DNA of 15,464 nt from Emticicia sp943368675 (lineage in GTDB: Bacteria > Bacteroidota > Bacteroidia > Cytophagales > Spirosomataceae). Location: assembly GCA_943368675.1 (NCBI GenBank), contig CALRLN020000066.1, forward strand, positions 1 to 15,464, written 5' to 3'. Each line of letters starts with the position of its first letter. Positions within the stretch are counted from its first letter, which is position 1. The notes under the pieces were generated by a model. It worked only from the letters and a program-made list of their open reading frames with translations, ran no database searches and had not been told where the DNA came from. This document shows positions 6,677-13,526 of the stretch, in pieces. The position numbers and the translations under genes are program-made.

Positions 6677-8284
6677 ATGCTAGGAATAACTCAACCAAAA
6701 GACAACGCAGTAGCTGTAACACATCAGTTTTTAAAAGATATTGGTGCAAAAGTTACACTAGAAACCGTTGAAGAAACATTAACTATTCATCCGGATTATC
6801 CAAGTTTGTTAAGCATAACAGAAGCATTAGAAGATTGGAAAATTGAAAATATAACAGCTTCGATACGTCCTGAAAGATTAGAGGAATTAGAAGCACCGTT
6901 TCTGACATATCTTACAACCAAGGGTGGTATTTTTATTCTGGTAAAGTCAATTAAAGACTCTTTAATAGAGTGGTCTGACGGAATTTCTTCAAAGCGTGAA
7001 AAATTGTCCGATTTTATACCTAATTGTAACGGTGTCATTTTAATGGCAGAAGCCAATCCGCAATCTCGGGAAATTGATTATACCTCAAATCGGACTAAAG
7101 AACTCATTTTAAATATCAGATTCCCATTTATTGCCATTACTGCTCTAATATTAATTACAAGCCTGTTTTATTACCAATGGTCAACAAATCTTACCTATAA
7201 CTTTTTTTTAATCACAAAATTCTCCGGTACGCTTATCAGTAGTTTACTTCTCTGGCAAAGCATTGATAAAAATAATCCTTTTATACAGAACTTATGTCAG
7301 ATTAACGGCAGGGCTGACTGTAAAGGTATACTCAATTCGGATGCAGCTAAGGTTTCCTCCTGGCTTAGTTGGTCAGAAATAGGCTTTTTCTATTTTGCAG
7401 GAGGTTTTATCGCTTTAATCATAGAACCAGCTACTATTTTTTCATTAAGCTATCTTGCTGTTCCTGCTATTATATATAGTATCTGGTCTGTTTACTATCA
7501 GACTTTAGTAGCAAAACAATGGTGTATGTTGTGCCTTTTGATACAATTAATTATTTGTTCAGAATTTGCCGTCAGCCTATTTAATTTATTAGGTCCAGAA
7601 TATATCCACTTCAATGATTTACACAACTTCTGGTTTCTACTGCAAGGTTCTTTAGCTGCAATTGTTTTTTGGGTGTTTTTTAAGCCCTTCTTTCAAAGTA
7701 AACAGGAGATTGATTTTGTAAAAAAGGATTTAAGACGTTTTAAATATAATGCTGAAATTTTTCTAGGTCTGCTTCATAATCAACCCCCTTTGAAGTACGT
7801 GTCTAAAGAAATGGGAGCGATTATCTGGGGAAATCCGGAGGCTGAACATACAATCACAATCGTAACTAATCCTTTGTGTCAGCCATGTGCAAAAACTCAT
7901 AAAACAATCCATAAACTCCTGGCCACCTGCACTAACCTTAATTGCCAAGTCATTTTTTCAACAAACGGTGCCAATAGACATAAACGTGAGATGATTGCGC
8001 GTGCTATACTATCTTTTCCTGAAGAAGAACAGGCAGATGCATTAAACAAATGGTTTGAAGATAAAGACCATAATGTTGAGCATTGGCAGACATATTATAA
8101 CAGCAGCAAGAATGAAGAAATAAACAATATTCTGGCAAACCAGCAAGAATGGTGCCTAGCTTCAGAGATTACTGCCACTCCTTCCATTTTTATTGATGGT
8201 TTTAAACTACCTGAAATTTACAGGCTTGAAGAATTAGGAGGTATTTTAAAACAGCTACCAACAACGGATTTTGCAAAATCATAA
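6677..8284 (+). CDS. C39-like / vitamin K epoxide reductase / thioredoxin fusion, predicted disulfide-forming enzyme
   Basis: The 535-residue protein has three parts. Residues 1-130 resemble a C39 peptidase fold ('HPDYPSLLSITEALEDW', then 'PFLTYLTTKGGIFILV'), but there is no catalytic Cys in the N-terminal motif, and the usual 'GGHFVLV' histidine is replaced. It is probably non-catalytic and may bind a leader peptide. Residues ~145-340 contain five to six membrane helices and the VKOR signatures: loop cysteines C207 and C215 ('CQINGRADCKGILNSDAAKV'), 'SWLSWSEIGF', and the active site C283-M-L-C286. Residues ~370-535 are a thioredoxin-like domain with C401-Q-P-C404 and cis-Pro502 ('ATPSIFID'). 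Such fusions pass electrons from substrate dithiols through thioredoxin to VKOR and then quinone, making disulfides outside the cytoplasm. The cysteine-containing GG-leader peptide gene 32 nt downstream is the obvious substrate. Confidence 0.9.
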   Translation: MLGITQPKDNAVAVTHQFLKDIGAKVTLETVEETLTIHPDYPSLLSITEALEDWKIENITASIRPERLEELEAPFLTYLTTKGGIFILVKSIKDSLIEWSDGISSKREKLSDFIPNCNGVILMAEANPQSREIDYTSNRTKELILNIRFPFIAITALILITSLFYYQWSTNLTYNFFLITKFSGTLISSLLLWQSIDKNNPFIQNLCQINGRADCKGILNSDAAKVSSWLSWSEIGFFYFAGGFIALIIEPATIFSLSYLAVPAIIYSIWSVYYQTLVAKQWCMLCLLIQLIICSEFAVSLFNLLGPEYIHFNDLHNFWFLLQGSLAAIVFWVFFKPFFQSKQEIDFVKKDLRRFKYNAEIFLGLLHNQPPLKYVSKEMGAIIWGNPEAEHTITIVTNPLCQPCAKTHKTIHKLLATCTNLNCQVIFSTNGANRHKREMIARAILSFPEEEQADALNKWFEDKDHNVEHWQTYYNSSKNEEINNILANQQEWCLASEITATPSIFIDGFKLPEIYRLEELGGILKQLPTTDFAKS

Positions 8285-8316
8285 ATATTTTCTTTCACTC
8301 TTTTAATTTTCAAAAC

Positions 8317-8553
8317 ATGAAAAACAAACTCTTAAAGTTAGCAGATTCTCTATTGTCAAAAGAAGAAATGAAATCATTGAAAGGTGGTGATTACCCTCCA
8401 GGTGGTGGCGGCGGCTACTCTCATTATGCTTATTGCTATAGTGGCTACTCTGGTAACTCTATGAATATTGGTGTATCAAGCTGTAGTGATCTTACCTGGG
8501 CTAATCAACAATGCTGGATGGCTATTCAGGGTTCAATTATTAGTTGTAGCTAA
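8317..8553 (+). CDS. Double-glycine-leader secreted peptide precursor with four core cysteines
   Basis: The 78-residue precursor begins MKNKLLKLADSLLSKEEMKS and reaches L-K-G23-G24, a bacteriocin-type leader of the kind common in Bacteroidota natural-product precursors (basic start, 'LSKEEMK.LKGG'). Cleavage after Gly24 would release a 54-residue core starting DYPP and followed by five glycines. The core is rich in Gly, Ser and Tyr and has cysteines at 40, 56, 66 and 77, with spacings of 15, 9 and 10, enough for two disulfides. The codon after the leader begins a low-complexity Gly/Tyr stretch unlike any protein domain I recognise. It sits between a disulfide-forming enzyme and a glycosyltransferase, so it is the likely product of the cassette. 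Activity (bacteriocin, signal, surface peptide) cannot be read from the sequence. Confidence 0.85.
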   Translation: MKNKLLKLADSLLSKEEMKSLKGGDYPPGGGGGYSHYAYCYSGYSGNSMNIGVSSCSDLTWANQQCWMAIQGSIISCS

Positions 8554-8558
8554 GTAAG

Positions 8559-8597
8559 GGTTACAGTTAGTGATGGAAATCATCACTAACTGTAATC
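8559..8597 (+). terminator. Strong hairpin between peptide precursor and glycosyltransferase (attenuator or processing element)
   Basis: TTACAGTTAGTGATG (8561-8575) and CATCACTAACTGTAA (8581-8595) pair perfectly over 15 bp around a GAAAT loop. G8560-T8596 (wobble) and G8559-C8597 extend it to 17. It starts 5 nt after the peptide stop codon. Only a weak TCATTTTAAT tract follows, so it is probably a leaky terminator or a 3'-end stabiliser that keeps the peptide mRNA more abundant than the downstream gene. Confidence 0.75.
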
Positions 8598-8656
8598 ATT
8601 TTAATCTAAAAACCCAGTTTAATCAGATACACTTGAATCTCACAAAATGCAGCTAC

Positions 8657-9931
8657 ATGAAAACCATTCTTTTCGTTACATTTCCTTACCCAAGCCATTA
8701 TTTTCCAGCGTTTGACTATGCCAGAGAATGGCAAATCAAGGGATATAGAGTGATATTTACATTAGATTCAATGAAGCTACAAAAAATAGTGATAGACGAA
8801 GGTTTTGAGTGTATTCCACTTTTGTATGCTTATGAATACAAGGTAAAGACTATGAAAGCATTTGTGGGTCTATTACTGAAATCCTTATTTGACAGGCGTT
8901 TTGTTAAATTCAGATACAGAGATTTTTATCGCTTACAAATACAAGCAATACAAATTAAAAAACTTTTTAAGCCGGAAATCATTTGCTTAGACGAACACCT
9001 GTGTTTTTACTATCCTTTTTTTAAAGACACTGACACAGAGGTTATTTCTGTTAACCCGATGCTATCAGCAACAAAAAAAAGAGGTACTCCACCTCTGAAT
9101 TCCTCAATGCTTGCTACTAATACTTTCTTTAATAAGATAGCCTGCGAGGTGCTATGGTTTTTGCACTTATCAAAATTAAGATTTAATGAAATAAAACAGC
9201 AACTGGTGTTCCTAGGGAAAGATGATATTTATTTTCTGAAACGGATTTATCAAAAGAATCTTTTATCATATAAAGATACCGTTTCTACTAATCATAGTTT
9301 TTATAGAGGAATCAGGAATATCAAAACAATATTGATTGCACCTAAAGAACTCGAATATGATTTTTCAGAGGAGGCGCCCAATGAGACTTATTTTCAGAGA
9401 CCAATTACCCGTAATGAAACACCTTTCATCACTGCCGAATATCAGGCGTTGGTAGCTGAAATTATATCTCAAAAGTCAATTTCGAATCTGAAAGTCATCT
9501 GTTGTTCATTTGGTACTTTAGCTGAATATAATCAAAAACGAGTAAAAAGATTTATTCATGAGGTTCTAAGTCGGGTCGTAGATGAAGAAACGTTGCTCGT
9601 AATTTCTTCCGGGTTTATTAAAACCGAAGATTTTGATAATAGCCGGATACGGGTTTTGCCTTTTCTGCCACATTTAGATTTCCTGAAATATGTTGATATA
9701 ATGATAACACATGGTGGTCTGGGTACCGTAAAAGAGTGTATTCAAACCCAGACGCCTCTCATTGTATACCCGATATTAAAAGATATTGATCAGCCCGGCG
9801 TTGCCATCAGGGTGCAGCATAAAGGTTTTGGTTTGATGGGCGATTTAGATAGAGAAAGTATTCAGGGATTAAGAAATAAGTTGAGTATTTTGCTAAAACG
9901 CCAGCCGAAAAACCAGTTGGTTCAACAATAA
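8657..9931 (+). CDS. GT1-family glycosyltransferase (UDP-glycosyltransferase, GT-B fold)
   Basis: The product is 424 residues, starting MKTILFVTFPYPSHYFPAFD. The N-terminal half is a Rossmann-like acceptor domain (beta strand 'TILFVTFPYPSHYFP', then 'REWQIKGYRVIF'). The C-terminal half has 'VICCSFGTL' and the nucleotide-sugar signature 'HLDFLKYVDIMITHGGLGTV...TPLIVYPILKDIDQPGVAIRV', matching the THGG...P...DQ...A.RV pattern of GT1/MGT enzymes. There is no signal peptide, so it acts in the cytosol. An in-frame GTG at 8570 and ATG at 8573 would add residues without family support and lie inside the hairpin, so ATG 8657 is used. The acceptor is unknown: the peptide upstream is suggested by position, but a lipid or small molecule is equally possible. 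Glycocin glycosyltransferases described so far are GT2-type, so this would be a different enzyme class. Confidence 0.85.
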   Translation: MKTILFVTFPYPSHYFPAFDYAREWQIKGYRVIFTLDSMKLQKIVIDEGFECIPLLYAYEYKVKTMKAFVGLLLKSLFDRRFVKFRYRDFYRLQIQAIQIKKLFKPEIICLDEHLCFYYPFFKDTDTEVISVNPMLSATKKRGTPPLNSSMLATNTFFNKIACEVLWFLHLSKLRFNEIKQQLVFLGKDDIYFLKRIYQKNLLSYKDTVSTNHSFYRGIRNIKTILIAPKELEYDFSEEAPNETYFQRPITRNETPFITAEYQALVAEIISQKSISNLKVICCSFGTLAEYNQKRVKRFIHEVLSRVVDEETLLVISSGFIKTEDFDNSRIRVLPFLPHLDFLKYVDIMITHGGLGTVKECIQTQTPLIVYPILKDIDQPGVAIRVQHKGFGLMGDLDRESIQGLRNKLSILLKRQPKNQLVQQ

Positions 9932-9955
9932 AAAAAATGAGCACATTTACCCTCT

Positions 9956-10114
9956 ATGGCTAATACAATAGTTTACAGCCTTACCTCTCCGCATGTAATG
10001 GCAATTCTTCAAAAGTGTTTCAATCTAAAAGTCAATAGATACTTCCGTATGACTAGCTTCTATAAACACCTCATTGAGCGTTTTTTTGAAGAATTCTTCA
10101 GAGTTATCAGATAA
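9956..10114 (+). CDS. Possible 52-residue small protein (hypothetical)
   Basis: This open frame starts ATG GCT at 9956 and ends TAA at 10114: MANTIVYSLTSPHVMAILQK, then a basic/aromatic tail ending 'RFFEEFFRVIR'. It has no signal peptide, no GG leader and no domain I recognise. It lies alone between the glycosyltransferase and the TlpA gene. It contains a 14-bp perfect palindrome, TGAAGAATTCTTCA (10087-10100), which may explain part of its coding pattern. It could be a chance frame. Confidence 0.2.
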   Translation: MANTIVYSLTSPHVMAILQKCFNLKVNRYFRMTSFYKHLIERFFEEFFRVIR

Positions 10115-10213
10115 ATATCCCGTGTTATTAAAGTCATTTCATGGCATCAGAATAATTACTATCTTAGCAGAATAAATAGTGCTGAATTTTGCCTGACTTC
10201 TAAACTAACTGAC

Positions 10214-12094
10214 ATGAAATATCTATTCTGCCTGCTGTGCTGCCTGCTTAACTTTGTAGTTACGGGTCAAAATCTTTCTACTCAAGTAAGCATCTCTCCA
10301 GCCGAACCCCAAGCAGGTCAAAAAGTGCTTATCAGCTATCGTCCTGAAAAACAAATTTCATCATCTGCTATTTTCTGCTATCTGTATCAGAACATAGACC
10401 ACACAAGAGTCACAGTGCTTCCTATGCAAAATACCAATAATCAGTACACAGCCGAATTTGTGGTTGCGGCAGACTCAAAAAGTTTTTTGATGGTATTTCA
10501 TGATTCAACAGGTGTAATTGACAGTAATAAAGACCAGGGCTATTTGTATGCTGTTTATAAGGACGGGAAGCCAGTTGCAGGGGCTTTTGCCTCTATAGCT
10601 GATATGCACGTTGGTTGGAGAAATTTCGTCTTTTCAATTACGAAGAATTTTGATGTCGCTTTGAACTTATATCAAAAGGAGTTCACCCAAAACCCTTACC
10701 TAAAAAGAAAACACTACCTGTTTTATTTATTTGCTTTGCAGGGTAGTAAAAACTTAAATAAAAATCAGTACAAAAAAGAATTGCAGGGGTTCACTTTGTA
10801 TGATGACCTTACCGAGGTTGAACTGAGATTTCTGGGGAAATTCTTTGCAGACATAAATGAAAACTCTACGTATAAAGAACTTAAACGATTAAGATTTGAA
10901 AAGTACCCTGAAAATCAAGCAGTGATTGAGGAAGATAATAGATATTTTAATATTGAATTCGCCACTGAAAAGAGTTTTTCAAAAAAGAAAGAAATGTACG
11001 ATGCCTTTTGCAGTAGATATGCTGATTTAAAAGATACCATTTCAATAAGGACAACCCAATTCAAAAGAGCTGGGATGCTTGCAAAATTAGCAGTATATTT
11101 TCTGAAAGAGAACCTGATAGATGAGTGGGAAACTGAAGTGGCAAAATTACACGAAAGAGCTCAGCTAAGCGCTTTTCATCTGGCTTCATGCGATTTATTG
11201 AATAAAGAAGCCTATTTAGATAAAGCCGAACTTTTTGCGCAAAGAGCAAGTCAGCTCCAATTAAAACTATTGAATACTTATAAGCATTGGATCGAAGTAT
11301 TTGACATGACAGAAGAACAATTACGTTATTATAAATATAAGGATGCATCGTGGATTTTCGAGAATTATGGATTGGTTCTGATGAAAAACAATAAAGTGGA
11401 AAAGGCTGATTCTGTTTTACGGGAGGCCGCAATTACCTATGGGTATAGGGAGAATTCCGAAATAAACAATGCCTATATTGATTGTCTGGTAAAATCAGGA
11501 AAGACAGACATGGCACAGAAAGAAGCCATTAGCTTTGTAAAATCACAAAAAAGCAGCCCTCATATTGACGCATTTCTAAATCAAATCAATAAATCTTCAG
11601 TTTCAAAACCCTTAACTGAACTAAATGTTCCGAAGAGCCATATCCCTGTTAATCTTATCAGTGAGCCGCTACCTTTCTTTAATTTTGTAGATTCGAGCGG
11701 AATAGCTCTTACAAAAGAGTCTTTGAAAGGGAAAATTGTCGTTGTTGATTGCTGGGCAAACTGGTGCGGTAGTTGTATTGAGGGGTTTGCGGGTATGTAT
11801 AACCTGCAAAAGAAATACCAAGACACTCCTGAGGTGCTTTTTCTATTTTTAAATACATCTGAATTTGGTGGCAATGCAGAAGAAAAAACTAAAAAACTGA
11901 TGGAGAGCAAGAATTATGATTTCAGGGTAATATTTGACCATGAAAACCTAGCAGGTGATAAACTCGGTATCAATGCCCTGCCAACCAAGTTTGTAGTAGA
12001 TAAAGAAGGGAACATCCGTTTCAGGCAGGTAGGCGAAGCAAGTGGATTTGTTGAAAAACTGGATACTGTTATTGAACAGTTAATGGTAAATTAA
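10214..12094 (+). CDS. Exported TlpA-family thioredoxin with large N-terminal region
   Basis: The 626-residue protein begins MKYLFCLLCCLLNFVVTGQN, a signal peptide probably cleaved near 'VTGQ', so it is periplasmic. Residues ~22-130 look like a beta-sandwich ('VSISPAEPQAGQKVLISYRP'). Residues ~140-460 are helical with TPR-like units ('NYGLVLMKNNKVEKADSVLREAAITYG'). Residues ~490-626 are the TlpA/AhpC-TSA thioredoxin fold with the active site W517-C-G-S-C521 and cis-Pro590 ('NALPTKFVVDKEGNIRF'). TlpA proteins usually reduce or exchange disulfides outside the cytoplasm. Its position downstream of the VKOR fusion, peptide and glycosyltransferase suggests disulfide quality control for the peptide, but the 282-nt gap means it may have its own promoter. 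Such proteins are numerous in Bacteroidota, so the link is only contextual. Confidence 0.88.
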   Translation: MKYLFCLLCCLLNFVVTGQNLSTQVSISPAEPQAGQKVLISYRPEKQISSSAIFCYLYQNIDHTRVTVLPMQNTNNQYTAEFVVAADSKSFLMVFHDSTGVIDSNKDQGYLYAVYKDGKPVAGAFASIADMHVGWRNFVFSITKNFDVALNLYQKEFTQNPYLKRKHYLFYLFALQGSKNLNKNQYKKELQGFTLYDDLTEVELRFLGKFFADINENSTYKELKRLRFEKYPENQAVIEEDNRYFNIEFATEKSFSKKKEMYDAFCSRYADLKDTISIRTTQFKRAGMLAKLAVYFLKENLIDEWETEVAKLHERAQLSAFHLASCDLLNKEAYLDKAELFAQRASQLQLKLLNTYKHWIEVFDMTEEQLRYYKYKDASWIFENYGLVLMKNNKVEKADSVLREAAITYGYRENSEINNAYIDCLVKSGKTDMAQKEAISFVKSQKSSPHIDAFLNQINKSSVSKPLTELNVPKSHIPVNLISEPLPFFNFVDSSGIALTKESLKGKIVVVDCWANWCGSCIEGFAGMYNLQKKYQDTPEVLFLFLNTSEFGGNAEEKTKKLMESKNYDFRVIFDHENLAGDKLGINALPTKFVVDKEGNIRFRQVGEASGFVEKLDTVIEQLMVN

Positions 12095-12200
12095 AACTTC
12101 AAGATTAAAAGAATGTTTTATAAAATACAACCGAAAATCCAGTTTTGTTGTCAATAGGAATAAAAGACTGTAACCTCAAGCAACACTTTCAACGTACGTT

Positions 12201-12667
12201 ATGAAAAAAATATTTTTCTCTTTGGCAGCCACTTTATTGATTCTTGCCTGTGAAAAGAAAGAATGCTGTATTATTATTGAAGCATTTGCAGATATTCAGT
12301 AGTAGAAAAAAACACCGATAAAGATTTATTAAACCCGGGCACCGAAAACCATTATGATATAAAGAATGTAGCCTTGGAGTTTTCGACATTCCCTAATCAG
12401 AAAACAGGCATTGATGCAATACAATACAGTAAGCCGTTATTCTTTCAGAAAGGCAATAAGTATTATCTCAGAATTTTTCCGACTACTAATGAGCCTTTAG
12501 GTGAAAAACATACCGTAACTATTTATTGGAACGAAACCGATACAGATACCGTGACTTTTTATTTAAAGCACAGTGGCGGGAATATTCTTACAGAAAAGAT
12601 ATTAGTAAACGAGGAGTTAAAGTGGGACACATCCAAAGGTGACAAAGAAATAACTATTTTAAAATAA
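12201..12667 (+). pseudogene. Small lipoprotein gene disrupted by a one-base frameshift
   Basis: ATG at 12201 opens MKKIFFSLAATLLILACEKK, a signal peptide with lipobox L-I-L-A-C17. That frame continues to 'ECCIIIEAFADIQ' and stops at TAG-TAG (12300-12305). From about 12296 another frame reads 'SVVEKNTDKDLLNPGTENHYD' and runs without a stop to 12667 ('KHTVTIYWNETDTDTVTFYL' in its middle). Adding one T to the TT at 12295-12296 joins them as 'AFADISVVEKNTDKDLLNPG', giving a continuous 155-residue lipoprotein. The ECC start, 'DLLNP' and 'Y-W-N-E-x-D-T-D-T' strands resemble short Bacteroidota lipoproteins of unknown function. It is either a recent pseudogene or a base-calling error. A TTG start at 12374 could be annotated for the second half alone, but would lack any export signal. 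Confidence 0.75.
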
Positions 12668-12811
12668 ACACTATTCCGGCCTTTTAATCGCCAATCTATT
12701 TTGTTAATTATCGATTTATAAGGCTTCCTATTGATGCTTCATTTGGCACTCAAAACTTGTTATTCGTCTTAATTTTTAATTTCTTAGCTCTACCTAACAA
12801 AATATTCCAGA

Positions 12812-12850
12812 AGTGTCAGACGTTTAAGAACAGTTTGACACTCTTTTTTT
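12812..12850 (+). terminator. Hairpin with T-run just upstream of the HAD phosphatase gene
   Basis: AGTGTCAGAC (12812-12821) pairs with GTTTGACACT (12833-12842), with one G-T wobble. An inner GTT/AAC can extend the stem. CTTTTTTT follows (12843-12850). It lies 145 nt after the broken lipoprotein and only 25 nt before the HAD start, so it either ends upstream transcription or acts as an attenuator in the HAD leader. Confidence 0.6.
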
Positions 12851-12875
12851 GCTCCATCTCTACCATTAATTCTTT

Positions 12876-13496
12876 ATGAAATTCAAAGCCGTTATTTTTG
12901 ACTTCGGAAACGTAATCATCAACATCGACATTCCACGTACTTTTCAGGCTTTTGCAAGTCTTACAGGCAAAAGACAAGCTGTTATTGAAAAACTCGTTAT
13001 TGAGAACCAGTTATTCAGGCGTTATGAGTCAGGGCAATTCACCGACATTGAGTTCAGAGAAATCGTAAGGCAAACCGTTGGGTTCCCCCTAAGTGACCAC
13101 GAGGTCGACAAAGCCTGGAATTCTCTTTTGCTGGATATTCCACCTGAAAGAATAGATTTATTGAAAGAAATCCGTAAGAAATATCCGATTTACCTACTTA
13201 GCAACACCAATGGTATTCATATTGAAGCCTCTAACTCTTATCTTAGAAAAACCTTCGGATTAAAACATCTGGATGAATTATTCGACCAGTTGTTTCTATC
13301 TTACGAAATCGGTATGTGGAAGCCCGATACTGAAATTTATCAATATGTTTTACAAACCATCAAACTAAAACCACAGGAAGTGCTGTTTTTAGATGATAAC
13401 CACCACAATATTCAATCAGCAAATGCGCTGGGCATGCAAACAATTCTTGTTGAGCCCCCAACTTCCATCGTCGAATATTGTAAAACGATTTTTTAA
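12876..13496 (+). CDS. HAD-family phosphatase (YihX/glucose-1-phosphatase-like)
   Basis: The product is 206 residues, starting MKFKAVIFDFGNVIINIDIP. Motif I is D9-F-G-N-V, the 'IFD(L/F)GNV' variant seen in YihX-type HADs, where the second acidic residue is not at the usual position. Motif II is 'LLSNTN' (Ser109), motif III Lys149 in 'MWKPDTEIY', and motif IV 'LFLDDNHHN' (Asp173/Asp174). The helical cap lies between residues ~15 and 85. The family hydrolyses small phosphate esters such as sugar phosphates in the cytosol. The actual substrate cannot be told. It is followed after 30 nt by the M50 protease gene on the same strand. Confidence 0.92.
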   Translation: MKFKAVIFDFGNVIINIDIPRTFQAFASLTGKRQAVIEKLVIENQLFRRYESGQFTDIEFREIVRQTVGFPLSDHEVDKAWNSLLLDIPPERIDLLKEIRKKYPIYLLSNTNGIHIEASNSYLRKTFGLKHLDELFDQLFLSYEIGMWKPDTEIYQYVLQTIKLKPQEVLFLDDNHHNIQSANALGMQTILVEPPTSIVEYCKTIF

Positions 13497-13526
13497 GTCG
13501 TTTCTTTGTATCTCAATTATTTTTAT

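Noticed and set aside
6677..7066. Active C39 leader peptidase in the head of the fusion
   Set aside because: The N-terminal catalytic Cys motif is missing and the histidine strand reads GGIFILV, so proteolysis is not expected.
8317..8553. Classification of the peptide as a classical glycocin or class IIa bacteriocin
   Set aside because: There is no CX6C pair arrangement, no YGNGV motif, and no GT2 enzyme or C39 exporter nearby. Only the GG leader and the number of cysteines agree.
8570..8656. N-terminal extension of the glycosyltransferase from GTG 8570 or ATG 8573
   Set aside because: The extra residues match no GT1 N-terminus and are encoded by the hairpin. MKTILFVTFP at 8657 is the natural start of the first beta strand.
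11061..11910. Antisense open frames inside the TlpA gene
   Set aside because: No recognisable domain in either frame. They overlap the TPR-like and thioredoxin coding regions and are explained as shadows.
12306..12313. A AAA AAC slippery heptamer that might mean programmed -1 frameshifting in the broken lipoprotein gene
   Set aside because: It lies after the in-frame TAG-TAG stops (12300-12305), so ribosomes in the first frame would never reach it. A lost T at 12295-12296 explains the lesion better.
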